Below, piece by piece: positions 22,819 to 34,398 of a DNA stretch of 64,000 nucleotides. Source of the stretch: Kingdonia uniflora (Eukaryota; Streptophyta; Magnoliopsida; Ranunculales; Circaeasteraceae); contig JACGCM010002890.1 of assembly GCA_014058105.1 (NCBI GenBank), positions 806,001 to 870,000 on the forward strand, written 5' to 3'. Within the stretch, counting starts at the first letter, position 1. Each line of letters starts with the position of its first letter. The translations under genes and the position numbers were made by a program. Under the pieces are notes generated by a model. The model was given only the letters and a program-made list of their open reading frames with translations, was not told the origin of the DNA and did no database searches.

Positions 22819-24943
22819 GTATATCTCTTACTTCCTCATTACACTCTTTTGTTAGATTATTACGGTGATATATGCTTAGTCAGATATGTTTTCTAATTCT
22901 ATGTTAAGATAGTTCAGTATAGTGTTTACTTAGATTTGTTTTCTTTTACGGCAGTTAACTATCGCATGCTCAGATAGATAAGCATTCATTGATATTATAC
23001 TTTAAGATACATGTAGAGACTTCGTACCTAATGTTATGTGAAGATCTGGCATTCTTTATGAGCTTCGAGTGTTATGACATTTACTAGTCTTTTTGATCTT
23101 GTTGTTTGTGATCTCGTTTCATTTCCTTACCCAATTGTCAAATGGTACAATCAAAGTCAAGTTATACTAGTGAAACCTTTCTGTTTTTATTCGAGGCAAA
23201 AAAGAGGTTGTGTCCAACCGAAGATATGATAATAGGCATTTTTTCTCCACCTATTTTTGACCTTCGATATTTATAACCTTAGTTTTATCCACTTGCAGCC
23301 CGTTGAGCCTTAAAATATGCCCTTTCATTTCTTTTCCAAAACTCTTTTTTTACCCAATTGTTCTGAGACTTTTCAGTGAACAAAAAAAAAGCAAAAAACT
23401 AAAAAGGAAAAGGAAAACTATGTGTGTGTATTTTTATTTATTTTTTGGGGGGGGGAGATGTAGAGAAGAATACAATGAATCCTCAAATGACTTTTTATTA
23501 TCACAATCAAAATTCAATAAAAAGAGGATATGAAGAGGTATGTTTATTTGTGTACTTCATAAGAAAGAGGACAACAAAAAGTGAATTTGGTTTCAAGAAA
23601 AATAGAGTAGTAGTGTAACTGGAGTCTCAGAATGCCAGCAAAAATACCTACTCCATCATATGCCTACCCGTGCCTACATTATAACCTATATAAAGACCTA
23701 TTTGATCTTGAGTTTGGCTTGGTCAATATTAGTGGAGATTGGAAATAGGAAATCTAACTTAGTATAAACTTGACACCATTCGTGACAAATGGGATTCTTT
23801 TCCATGAGATCTTCCAAGTCACAGTGCATCGTTTTTCTGATGAATTTTTTTTTTTTGATATATTCATATTTCACACAAAGTACTAGCTAGTCAATTCTCA
23901 GTGATTTTGAGTGGCCACCATGAGAGACCTAAGTTGAAACAACTTTCCTTATAGTGTCTTATTTATGGTTGTTAGGTCAGTTGAATACATGGTATTATTT
24001 TACGCTGACTGTGTTGCGCATACACACACTCTGAGTAAATACTTATTTTGACCAGCTTTTCTATGGAATGATTTCCTATATGATATTCATATAGCCTGTG
24101 ATTAGTCTCCAGCGTAGAGTAGACAGTGGGAGTATTGTTTTGTTTGGTGTTTTACTTCATTCTGTTTTCAGTTAAAAAAAATAAAAACTAAAAAAAATAA
24201 AAAAATTGTTCGAATAAAATTTATTTTATTCGAATATTTTTCCCCAGTTTGTTTTTTTTATAAGAGCACAACTTTTATTCGAATAGAATTTTTTTTATTC
24301 GAATACATTTTGCAGCGTCTATTTTTTTTAATATCAAATTTGTTTTCTTTTTTCACTCTCTTATCTTTTTGATCGAATACAACCAGTACTGCCTCTCTCC
24401 CTCTCTTTTTTCCTCTCATGAATCCTATCAAATTTGAATTCCATACTCAAATTTAATTGTGCTTGATTACCTCATTTTCATAGCTCATGGCTTGGAGGTC
24501 CAAAAATTTTGGTTTGATCACAGCAGTTTTTGCCCTAATTTTATTATTGGACTCCTTCTTCAATGTGGTAATCTTGATCTACTCTCTCTCATTTAAGTTT
24601 GTTGATCAATTTGTCAATTTGTGCTTTGGAATTGGGTTTAGATTTGGAGTTATTATTTCGAATTGGAATTACAATTTTGTTTTGGTTTTGGGGTTTCAAA
24701 TTGGAACAGTAAATTTAATTTGGGTATGCTATTTGCAATTGGAACTGTCAATTAGAGATTGGATTGTGTTATTTGGGTTCTTGCAGTAATTGGGGTTGTT
24801 CTTGTTTGGTGATTACTTGCTTGCAGTGGTGAAGATTTGGAAGTGTGTTTTATTGGGTTCCCCTGCTTAACCGTGTTGGTTATGTTTGAGAAGTGGTGGT
24901 ATTTTTCTTGTAGGTTCAGTGAGTTCTTTAGGAATTTGTTGCT
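22819..24943 (+). other. Post-pol spacer of SIRE element 3 with internal TTCGAAT cluster
   Basis: 2.1 kb without coding signal between pol and the env-like frame. It contains G- and A-homopolymers near 23380-23455. Four TTCGAA sites lie in 24209-24303, in the same context as the LTR array. A CT-rich stretch follows at about 24350-24420. The sequence 24487-24789 is open but hydrophobic and T-rich with no domain, and looks like a leader or intron rather than protein. SIRE element 4 retains parts of the 22850-23950 region on the other strand. Confidence 0.6.
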
Positions 24944-26252
24944 ATGGCCAGGGAGAAATGCCCTGAGGTTGCGTCCCCCATTCCTGCCCCGAGCGGTACG
25001 GCTAAAAGGGGTCGGACGAGGCGATGAACTAGGACGGGTCCTAGTAATGTTGCTCATCAATCCACTGGACCAGGAGGATTTAGTGGTGCTGGGGGGGTCT
25101 CATGGACATTCACGAGACAATGACGGGGGGAATCACGGTATGCATCCAAACCTCCCCATTGGTCAACCCTACACTCTGGTTTTAAGTTTTAGAACTATCT
25201 GAAGGAAGTATCTCTTGATGAGGAGGAGTTCCGTGAGCAATACCCCACTATCATGTAGGTTTTTAATGCATTTGCTGAACTTGGTTGGACTGGGATTATT
25301 CATCCCCAGATGTCGTGTTATCCCCGTTTGGTACGACTTTTCTATGCTTCTCTTCGTGATGTGCAAAGCATGAGAGATGACAAGAGTTTCTGAGTTTCTA
25401 TTGATGGGTTCGAATATCATATTAGGCCGGATGACATCCGGCACGCTTTTAGTTTGGGTGAGCCTGAATGTGAAAATGAGGAACTTTCAGAGTGGCCTTC
25501 GGTTCATAATCAATTTCCTTCCAAGAGAGACATGGAGGAGGAACTTCATGTCTCAGGGAAGATAAAAGGCCCATATATCAGGCGTAAGAATCTGAGCGAA
25601 ACACTATGCCTCTTTCATATGATTGCTCATAGGAACACTATTCCCCAACTGGGGAATATGAATGTTTTGGTGGGTAATATGTTTTTTTTGGTATATATTT
25701 ACCATAAGGAGTACACTGTTGATTTTGTGCATGTTATTATGCAATAGATGATTCTTATGTCTAACCCGGATCTTCAGGCGCGGGCTTTGCCATATAGCAG
25801 GTTTATTTCATAGCTTCAGATTGGGATGGGTTATGATATCCGTGCGGATGAGGAGGCGGACGAGAGGAACAAAGTGATTAATTCTAGTTTCTGGAAAAAA
25901 AAACATAAAGCATATGGTGCCTTCTGGGTCAGAGTCAGAGTCTGAGGAAGATGCAGAGGACTCGGAGACTGAGGCTGTACCTGTTGCAGCTAGGCAAGCA
26001 GCAAGGCCCTCTGCTTCCAGGCCTGCTGCTACTTCCATGCCTGATGTTTCTACAGCTGCTTATACTGGAGTAGTCCCGCATGATTTTGCTTCTATGTATA
26101 CCTATATGGAGTCCAGTTTTGGTAGGCTAAGCACTCAGGTGGAGACTCGTTTTGTAAGCTTGGACACTCAGATACAGTCTTAGTTTCAGCTCTTCATGGA
26201 TGATATAGGTCGGCTTCTGACTTCTATTGAGGGATTGAGCCGTATAGTGTGA
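24944..26252 (+). pseudogene. Env-like third ORF of SIRE element 3, broken
   Basis: From ATG 24944 (MAREKCPEVASPIPAPSG) the frame can be followed with several stops and shifts. The central part resembles the plant transposon-associated domain found in the 3' ORF of SIRE elements and in other plant elements: CYPRLVRLFYASLRDV, FEYHIRPDDIRHAFSLG, KIKGPYIRRKNLSETL and LCLFHMIAHRNTIP. The C-terminal part is acidic and Ser-rich (SGSESESEEDAEDSE), then Ala/Pro-rich, then helical with spaced hydrophobic residues to a TGA at 26250-26252. No transmembrane segment is obvious. In the literature this ORF is called env-like by position; its function is unknown. Assignment rests on position and remembered domain pattern. 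Confidence 0.7.
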
Positions 26253-26823
26253 GGTTCGTCGTGTGGTCCTCCCGCTGCAAATACGGATGAGGGGTCTTAG
26301 ATCTTGGGTTTATCTTTTGCAGTTTCGAGTGATAGTTCTGTGTTGTGTCTTTTCAGTGACTATTTTTTGCGTCTACTCTCTTTATTGCATGTATATTCTA
26401 TGTAGATGCTCTATCTGACTTTACTATGTATTAACAGGTTTTTTTTGCATGGATACTCTATCAAGCTTTTGCTATATGATTTTTCTATTCCATGATATTT
26501 ACTCTTCCATAACTGTTATATATATTAGCATTTATAATTTAATTTCACTTTCCTCTATCTTTTTATTTATTAGCCTTAGTTCTTCTGTGTCAAAAAGGGG
26601 GAGAGATGGTTCTTCAGGTAAGTCAGGTAAGTACTTTGTGTCCTCTGAATTTCTTATTTTAAATATGAACGGTTACGTGATGTATCTTGTTTAGTGTGCA
26701 GGGATTTCAGAGGATATACTTTTATGAATGGATGTTCAGTGAGTGAGTCACTCCATCGAGTTTATAATTTTGTGTTTATTACCTAGTTCTAGTTTTGACA
26801 TAAAATGAACCAAAGGGGGAGAT
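26253..26823 (+). other. 3' untranslated region and purine tract of SIRE element 3
   Basis: T-rich DNA ending in aaagggggagat next to the 3' LTR. A second, internal copy of the gggggaga word occurs near 26597. Homologous sequence is present in SIRE element 4 at about 32519-32900 (minus strand). Confidence 0.7.
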
Positions 26824-27799
26824 TGAAACATCTATTTTGAAGTTTGTTTCATTTAGTGTCTAGAGTAGGGGTCAGCACTATCTCGTGGTTATCCGACATC
26901 AGTGAGTGCACGTGGAGCGACTACGGCTGGACTGACACTAAAGAGGTAAGTAGGTTTCTAACTCCTTATTCTAAATATCAAGCCCAGGTAATAAGTATGT
27001 ATTTTATAAGATAACAAAACTTCTATTCGAATAGAATCCTTTCTATTCGAATAGAACTGGGAACATTTCTATTCGAATAGAATTTATTTGTATTCGAATA
27101 AAATGCATCAGTCAATTTTTATTCGAATAGATTTATTTGTTATTCGAATAGATTGGCTCAGCCTGATTTCTATTCGAATACATTTATTTATATTCGAACA
27201 GAGACCGTGATTTCTGTTTTCTAATAAAAGACAACTTTCGTTTTTTCAAACTTCACTTCTTCGAAAATCAATTTTTCCAATGACTTGTTTCTTAGAGTGA
27301 GGAGAGATTACTCTTGAGAGATTCAAGAGAGAATTAAAAAACTCATATCTTGAATCAATCATCATTGATCAAGAAACCATAATTATGGATTAAAGAACTT
27401 GAGCGATTCAAGTTTTGAAGATTTGGTACGTTATCCGAGGTGGCCATTGCGAGAACAAGAAATTGGGTGCTAGGAGCTTGATTAGAAGAGAAGTTACCAC
27501 GGGATGTGTTTATCGAGTCTGTAACTAGTCATACTCTTGTAATTCTTTTTCATAGTGGATTGTTTAGCTGTCGAGTGATTCGATAGCGACCTGTGGGTTT
27601 TTCTTCTGAGAAAGGTTTCCCACAGGGTTAAAAATCTTTGCCCGTGTCTTTATGTTTCCAATTGCTTGTTTGACATTAGTTAATTGAATCAACTTGATTT
27701 AGGTTAAACACATACCATTAATTCAAAGAAATTAGGACCCTTTCGATTTAGACCTAAAACAATCGAAATTGGTTAGTCTCAAGCGATTAAGAATCTTCA
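26824..27799 (+). repeat. 3' LTR of SIRE element 3
   Basis: Intact 976-bp LTR, TGAAACATC to CTTCA, followed by the target copy gattc. Eight TTCGAA sites fall in 27026-27198, most in the 14-bp palindrome TCTATTCGAATAGA. It closely matches the 5' LTR apart from the nested insertion. Confidence 0.94.
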
Positions 27800-28206
27800 G
27801 ATTCTACATTATAATTTGAAGTTGTAGAAATCAACACTATGTACTAGTATCCACAAAGTATCAATGTTAGATTTGGGGGTGACCAACGTTGCCTTATACA
27901 TGTGGAATATGCATAGATCCCAGTTACGTGTGATTATTGCTCTATATTTGGGCACAACAATGCTAATTGTATCTACGCCAAGTACTATGGTATATGGCAA
28001 GAAAGAGTTTCACTTGGAGAAGAGTTGGAGATTGCTAGCAGTAATGCTTTTAAGGAGAAAAAAAGCAAAATTGTACAATGAGCAGCTAACGTAATGGTTA
28101 TGGCATATGGTGGATTTTCCAAGAGATGTAACAGCGTACCATATTTCAAAGAAAATGGGGATGGAATCTTTAAGAAAATTAGTATGAAAAATTGTTCGGT
28201 AAAAAC
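27800..28206. other. 5' part of the large intron of the ALKBH2-like gene
   Basis: Host DNA between the SIRE right target site and the exon 1 donor (minus strand CAG|GTTTTT at 28207/28206). A plus-strand open stretch at 27864-28094 has no recognisable domain. Confidence 0.5.
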
Positions 28207-28416
28207 CTGGATATATTATTCCCTGCAAACCCGAATCATGGGTCTCGTCCATAGCATCCCTTTGTCAAGGTAATGAAAATATTTCGATCAGATAACATGC
28301 GGTAAAAACTGAGGAATGTAGACAATGTCGCTTCCGTCTCCAAGATCAAAGACCTCCCTCTCATAAGACTTAGTGTTTAGGTCCTCACTTTCTGACCTGT
28401 CTTGAAACTCACCGAG
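28207..28416 (-). pseudogene. ALKBH2: ALKBH2-like dioxygenase, first coding exon with stops
   Basis: Minus-strand translation gives YEREVFDLGDGSDIVYI then PQFL, and further on SKYFHYLDKGMLWTRP then MIRV. This is the N-terminal pattern of ALKBH2 homologues (acidic-Gly motif, YIP, then WTRP before the PRDTC exon). The exon ends at a donor after CAG, in phase 0, agreeing with the exon at 8497. Two in-frame stops are visible: TGA within PHVI*SKYF and TAA just before the donor. An upstream TAA at 28417-28419 closes the frame, and I could not find a clean initiator ATG in phase. The gene is therefore not translatable as it stands. Confidence 0.82.
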
Positions 28417-28700
28417 TTACCAGAGAACAAATCCGGCACAAATATTTGGATGTTCAAAGGTTAGATTCAGGCCCCCCAAATGCCCTAATAAAAGAGATCA
28501 TGAGAGAGTACTTATGTGAGAGGTTGGAGATGGCAAGGAGGAGAGAGAGCGCGAGAGTGAGAGAGAGAGTTTTGGAGACTCGCAAAGAGGAGACGAAGAG
28601 AGTTGTGAGGAAGAGAGACTGTTTCTTGCTAGGGTTTGTGAGAGTCTAATGGCTATTTTGCAATGTAAAATGGCCATTGTTGAGCCAAGGAGTTAAGAGA
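28417..28700 (-). promoter_or_regulatory. Putative 5' leader of the ALKBH2-like gene
   Basis: On the minus strand this is CT-rich (ctctctctc tracts at about 28535-28575), with an ACAAACCCTAG word near 28630-28640, features typical of plant 5' untranslated regions. The plus-strand open frame 28446-28649 is Arg/Glu-rich only because it reads the GA repeat, and is not a protein. Confidence 0.5.
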
Positions 28701-29050
28701 GGTGAGTGAGTCGGGAAAAATTAGGTTTTGTAGAACTATAGTTTTACCCTTTCTTGGGCACCAAATTTTCTAATTCATAGTTTCAAACCCTAACAAGTTT
28801 TAGCCTCTCTCTCTCTCTATGTGTGTGTTTGTTAAAGGGAAGAAAGTTTACGCGACGACTAGGGATGAAACATTGTCATCTTTACCTTGGATACCTAAAA
28901 TAACATTGTCATCTTTCCCTCAAGGGCCCACCACATGAGCTCATTGAAAGTCGTAGAATATATTATCACGCAGTAACGAAAGGGGGAAAGAAGATGCGAC
29001 TTAGTACATGTAGTATTTGACGTGAAATAGATTTATTCTCTTACAATGTG
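28701..29050. other. Intergenic region between two divergent host genes
   Basis: About 350 bp separating the minus-strand ALKBH2-like leader from a plus-strand reading frame. It contains a CT/GT microsatellite (28806-28829) and two copies of aacattgtcatcttt about 37 bp apart (near 28870 and 28906). It may once have been a bidirectional promoter. Confidence 0.45.
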
Positions 29051-29263
29051 ATGGACGAGGAATGGAAGTATTACCCGGACCCGAATGTTGCATCTCGTTC
29101 GTGCTCGGGTAGGAGTGCAGATGTTGTCGCCATAGACAAAGTTCAGTACTACGCGTCTTTTGGTGAACTGTTTGCTTGTGACACAACGAATGACAGAAGA
29201 TATGAACCGCTAATCAGTTTCAAAAAGGAGGTGAAGTGTTATGTGGTAAACAACAGATATTAC
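29051..29263 (+). pseudogene. Host reading frame, 5' part (split by Harbinger)
   Basis: ATG 29051 opens a 71-codon frame (MDEEWKYYPDPNVASRS ... CYVVNNRYY) that runs into the transposon end at 29264. The last codon, TAC, is the target-site copy. After the element the same frame continues at 44482. I do not recognise a family; the composition is globular with several Cys. It lies divergent to the ALKBH2-like gene. Confidence 0.5.
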
Positions 29264-29277
29264 GGCTCAGTTTGGTT

Positions 29278-30345
29278 CAAGGCAAACTGGATGCAAATGC
29301 AACAGTTTGCATTTTCAACCGATTGTAGGTGTTTGGTTCAACTTCAATTTAAGGGGAATAAGTTGTAGGTGTTTGGTTCGTTGCAAATGCGAGTCAACTG
29401 CAAGCTTGACCAATTACATGTGTTTGGTTCATTTTCGTAAAACAAATACAAGCAATTTGCTACTATTTATTTCAAGGTTAATTATTCAATGCAAAAGCAA
29501 GGAATTTGCATTTGGTGTAAAATGGACTCATTTTCTTTGCATTCTGTTGCAGCCAAAAATCTCTGCAATAAGACTTGCATCGAGGACTCTCTCTTCCCAC
29601 CAAAAAAATCTCTCTTCCCACCAAAAAAATGCCGTGTTCAAAATCAAAATAAAGTCTTTTTAAAACCAAACTCTTGATTATCCTAAACCCTCTACTTCAA
29701 CAAACAATCTCGTACATCTTTTTTTTTTCTCTCTCTCTCCTTGCTATTGATTTTGCATCATGAAAATAGATTTCATATTTGGTTTAAAGAGAGGAATTGG
29801 ATAATCGATTCTGATCATGTTTGCTCCCTCTCTCTCTTTCTCTAATAATGAATTTCAGAGTCCGAGTTCATCGATTCGAAGATTTCTTTAATGTTTGATC
29901 GGTACGCATATTCTTTGTTTCTCAAATGGTGTAAATATTGAATGTTTATTTTGAATTTAGCCCTATTTTAGTCTAATTTCATAAGTTAATTTGGGGTTTT
30001 CTAGTTGATTTGTGAAACAGGGTTCTTGGTATCACTAAGTAATCACAGAGATACACTTTGTCACAAAGAAAGAATTTGGGTGATTCCAACAGTTGGGAAT
30101 GAAAGATTGTTGATTTCTTTAAGGTTTGATCTCTTTACCTGTCTTCTTCATTTTGTATTTTAATTGATTGCTCTTTCTCAAACCCTGTTTTTGTCTGGCT
30201 TTTGTAACAAAAATATTGTTTATGTAGAGTTCTGTTGGATCAATATGTCAAATACACATAAGTTCCAATCTTTTTTTGTAGTTCATTTTATTTAATTTTG
30301 TTTAAGGAACTCTTTTTCTTGTTAGATAGAGAACTTTGTTGAATA
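29278..30345 (+). other. 5' non-coding region of the Harbinger element
   Basis: Subterminal region with four gtgtttggttc-like words and gcaaatgca motifs near the end, then AT-rich DNA. A 21-bp tandem duplication (tctctcttcccaccaaaaaa, 29588-29630) and CT tracts precede the transposase start. No protein domain. Confidence 0.6.
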
Positions 30346-31475
30346 ATGGATAACTTTGAAGAAGAAAGTGAGATGTTTGTTGTTGCTGCTGCTTCTTCGA
30401 TCGTATTAGGAGTTACTGCCTATGCAAAATATATACTTTATAGTAGTATGGGTCCTTATGTCAATAAGGTTGCTGAGAGAAATTACTATATGAACTCTAT
30501 TTTATCCAACAACAGCAAGTGTAAATCCAACTTACGTATGATACAAGGTCCATTCCATCACCTATGTATCTTGCTTAGGGAGAAAGGGTTATTGAGTGAT
30601 ACTATAAATTGTAGTGTGGAAGAGCAAGTGATGCGATTTTTACATATAATTGGCCATAATGTACGATTTCGGGTGGCTGAGGTTCAGTACTTTTGTTCTT
30701 TAAAAATGGTCAGTCGTCAGTTTAATAAAACTCTATCGGTAGTCATTAAACTTTATAAGAACTTAGTGGAGAACCATAAAGATTTCATTCACAATGGAGG
30801 AAACAAGCCACAAGTTACCGTTGATTCCCATTTTACCCCATACTTCGCGGTAAATATAATTCGTACGTATAATAAATTTAACAATGATTCATCATTCATA
30901 GCTAATATACAAATATTTTTGGGACTGTTTGGGTGTACTAGATGGAACACACATTGCAGCTAATGTCCCAGAAGAGGAGCAAATTAAATTTAGAAGTGGC
31001 AGAAAGGGTTTACAACCCAGAATGTATTAGCTGCGTATTCCTTTGACTTAAAATTAACTTATGTATTAGCGGGTTGGGAAGGAACTGCGCATGACCAGCG
31101 GGTTTTGGATGATGCACGTTCCAGGATGAACCCTTTTATTATTCCCAATGGTTAATAAATATATTATTTTATACTTTGGTATTACATAATATTAAATTTT
31201 CTTAGTGAATCAACACCTAACATTAGTATTGTAGGAATTGTTAGGAAAATACTATCTTTGTGATGCAGGATATACAAATAAACCAGGAATTCAAGCCCCT
31301 TATCATAATACACGATATCATCTGAATGAGCACGTAGGTCGTAGACCTCAAATGCATAAAGAGTTGTTCAATAAGCGTCATGTATCTTTTAAGAATACAA
31401 TTGTGCGGGCATTTGGAATACTAAAGAAACATTTTCCATTGCTGTCAACTAATTAGTGGTTCCCATAGTAAATTC
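30346..31475 (+). pseudogene. Harbinger transposase, exons 1 and 2 (5' part)
   Basis: DDE-superfamily nuclease of the HARBI1/DDE_Tnp_4 type. The N-terminal helix region runs from ATG 30346 (FHHLCILLREKGLL, VEEQVMRFLHIIGHN, VSRQFNKTLSVV). After a frameshift near 30945 comes CLGVLDGTHIAANVPEEE (first catalytic Asp), and after another shift LAGWEGTAHDQRVLDDA (second Asp). A short intron (31151-31244, GT...TTAG) joins PNG to KYYLCDAGYTNKPG. Near 31410 the family's ERAFG motif reads IVRAFGILKKHFP, so the third catalytic residue, Glu, is Val. The coding sequence is cut by SIRE element 4 at 31475 and resumes at 37456. The element cannot mobilise itself. Confidence 0.88.
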
Positions 31476-32518
31476 TAAAATTCCTAGACGTTTGAGACTA
31501 GTCGATTTCGAATAAATTAGGTCTAAAATCGATAGGTCTGAATTTCTTTGAATTAATGGTCTACACTTAACCTAGTTTAAATCGATTCAATTATCTAATG
31601 TCAACAAGCAATTGAAAATTAAAGACAAGGCCAAGCAATTTTAACACTGTAGGAAACCTTTCTCAGGAGAAAAACCTGTTAAATCACCCGACAGCTAAAC
31701 AATCTACTTTTGAAATCAAATTACAAGTATTTAATTACTTACAGACTCGATAAGCACATCCCATGGTTACCTCTCTTCTAATTAAACACATCGCAGTCAA
31801 TTCCTCGTTCTCGCAACGCCTCGCCTCGGATAACGTACCAAAGCTAGAAAGCTTGAACCGCTCAAATTCTTCAAATCAAGGATTAGGTTTTCTAAATCTC
31901 TCTGATTGATTCAAGTTGAATTTTGCTTCACGTTGAATCACTCGTTAAAATCTTTTCTCTCTCTAAATATCAAGCTCTGAAAAATAGGTTTTTGGAAGAG
32001 GTGAGTTCTGAAAAAAGGAAAGTTCTCTTTAATAGAAAAATAAAAATCACATTCGTTGTTCGAATAGAATTAAATGTATTTGAATAAAAATCAGACTGAG
32101 CCAATCTATTCGAATAAAAAGAAATCTATTTGAATAAAAAGAAAACAAAGAAAACAGGTTTAGCCAATCTATTGGAATAAAAAAGAATTTATTCGAATAA
32201 AAAACACTCTGAGGCATTTTATTCGAATACAATAAAATCTATTCAAATAAAAATGTTCCCAGTTCTATTCTAAAATGGAATCTATTCGAATTAGAAGTTA
32301 TCCTATCTTAAAAAACATATTTATTGCCTTTTCCATACTCTATAAAAATACATATGGCTTGATATTATAGAACAAGGAGTTAGAAACCCACTTACCTATT
32401 CAGTGTCAGTCCATCTGTAGTCGCTCAAGGTGCAATCTCTGACGACGAGTAACCACGAGATAATGTTGACCTCTAAACTAGACACAGAATGAAATAAACT
32501 CTAACTTTGGATGTTTTA
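31476..32518 (-). repeat. 3' LTR of SIRE element 4
   Basis: About 1.04-kb LTR. The TTCGAAT array lies at 32056-32310 with several decayed copies. The expected TG at its minus-strand start is TA, a point change. Confidence 0.9.
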
Positions 32519-34398
32519 ATCTCCCCCTTTGGTTTATTTCGTGTCAAAACCAGAACTAACTATAAGAAATAAAAATGCAACTCGATGGACTGACTCAATC
32601 ACTGAACATCCATACTCAAAGCTCCGCTTTCATCTTATATAGCATATATTGGAATCCCTGCACAACTAAACAAGATACATCACGTAACCGTTCATTTAAA
32701 ATAAGGGATCCAGAAAAAAAGAACATAACTTACCTGACTTACCTGTCATGATCATCTCTTCCCCTTTTTGGTACAGATGAACAAAGGGTAAATAGAAAAT
32801 CAAAGGAGAAGCAAACCAATAGAAAAAAAATGTAGAACAGTCACAGAATGAGTTAAACACTGAAAAGATAGACTGATAGCATACTCAAAAAATCAAACTA
32901 AACAAAATGAACATGTAGTTTGGAAAATACTATACCACCAAACCCCAAAACAAATGTACATCTCCCCCTCAAAATAATGTGCATCCCCCCCTCAAAATCA
33001 TGGTAACTCCCGTAAAAACACACATGGGGAGTGTCTTTGAAAGAAATAAGCAAAAGAAGGCAACACTCCCCCTAAACACAAGGCATGATAGTAAGACAAT
33101 GCATCTAAAATATTCAATAAAAAGTAAACATAGCCAATATGTATTAAAATAATCACTAAATGAATTACTTGGTGTATGTGTCTGTGCATAGTCAATTAGA
33201 TGCCCTGTTTTCAACGTATTACTTAGCCACAGTTAGAATACTATATTGGAAATTTGTTTCAACTTAGGCCTCTCATGATGGCCACTCAAAATCACTGAAA
33301 ATTGACTAGCAAACACTTTGTGTGAGATATGAATATGAATAAAAAGCAAGTAAAGAATCATATCTCATCAAAAATGGCGCACTGTGAGCTTGAAGATCTC
33401 ATGGAAATGAACTTCATTTGTTATTAATGGTGTTTTACTGTAGGCATGGGTAGGCTTATGACAGAGTAAGTGTTTTACTGGCATTCTAAGACTACAGTTA
33501 CACTAGCTCCATCTTACTTCAAAACAACTTCACCTTCTGTCACTTTATCTTCTTGAGTACACACAACAAAAATACCCCTTCATTCCCCTTTTTTTTCTTT
33601 TTTTTTTCTTTTTTTCATGACACTGATTGAGATAATAAAAAGTTCTTTTGGGGACTCATAGTATTCTTCTATTCGCCTTTCCCCCGAAAATCATACATAT
33701 TTTTCCTTTTCTCATTTTTCTTTTTCTTCTCACTGAATAGTCTCATAACATATGGGTATAATAATTAAGAATTTGGGTAGAAAAATGAAAGGCATATTTT
33801 AAGGCACAAAGAGCTGTAAGTGAAAAAAAAATGGCTAGAAATAACAAAGGCCAACAATGGGAGAAAAAAATGCCTATTATAACATCTTCGGTTGGACACC
33901 GTCACTTTTTTACCTCGATAGAAAATTTTTACTAGTATAACTTGACTTTGATGTTACCATTAGACAATTGAGTAAGGAAATAAAATAAGATCAAAAACAG
34001 CAAGATCAACAGAAGAGTAAATATCAAAACACTCAAAGCTAATAAATAAGGTCAGATCCTCACATAATATTAGGTACGAAGTCTCTATAGTTATCCCCAC
34101 GTGGTTATACTCACGATGAGCTTTTAGTTTAAACAAAAGAATCACTGACTATTATGAGTTGAGATTTTACCAAATAATTATCTCATGAATGAATATAAAG
34201 CCAATACATAGTCCAAGTCTGGCAAGAATATTCCAGAGACAAAAGCTTCTAAAGTGCAAAGTGCAGATAAAAAAACTAGAACAATATCCTACTATCCTAA
34301 AGAAAAAACAAAAAAACAAAACCCAGCTGAGACAGGGTAAGAAACGTACCTAAACACTAGAGCATACTGATAACCCATCTCAATTTTTATTCATTACC
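32519..34398 (-). other. Post-pol region of SIRE element 4 without env-like ORF
   Basis: Non-coding. Blocks align by eye with element 3: the sequences around 33250-33310, 33390-33500, 33890-33950 and 34060-34100 correspond to about 23880-23940, 23610-23680, 23190-23240 and 23010-23050. The domain region of the env-like ORF is not present. Minus-strand gggggagatg words occur at about 32960-32990 as well as at the true purine tract. Confidence 0.65.

Larger units (their letters stand above)
14117..27799 (+). mobile_element. SIRE/Maximus-type Copia retrotransposon 3 with env-like ORF
   Basis: Plus-strand element with perfect 5-bp target duplications GATTC (14112-14116 and 27800-27804). LTRs are 14117-17724 (enlarged by a nested solo LTR) and 26824-27799 (976 bp), both starting TGAAACATC. 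The primer site is 17725-17741 (attggtatcaaagcgat) and the purine tract aaagggggagat ends at 26823. Internal DNA is 9.1 kb, long for Copia. That agrees with a SIRE lineage element: two zinc knuckles in gag, a protease of the DSGCSRHMTG type, and an extra reading frame between pol and the 3' LTR. Confidence 0.94.

Noticed and set aside
24487..24789. 100-codon hydrophobic open frame as a membrane protein of the SIRE element
   Set aside because: T-rich composition explains the hydrophobicity, there is no recognisable motif, and the env-like frame starts separately at 24944.
27026..27198. TTCGAA clusters as heat-shock elements
   Set aside because: Heat-shock elements need GAA and TTC blocks separated by two bases. 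Here TTC and GAA abut, so the match is not canonical, though related binding cannot be excluded.
27864..28094. Plus-strand 76-codon frame as a host gene
   Set aside because: No recognisable domain, and it lies in the intron of the minus-strand ALKBH2-like gene.
28446..28649. Arg/Glu-rich plus-strand frame
   Set aside because: Antisense reading of the CT-rich leader of the minus-strand ALKBH2-like gene.
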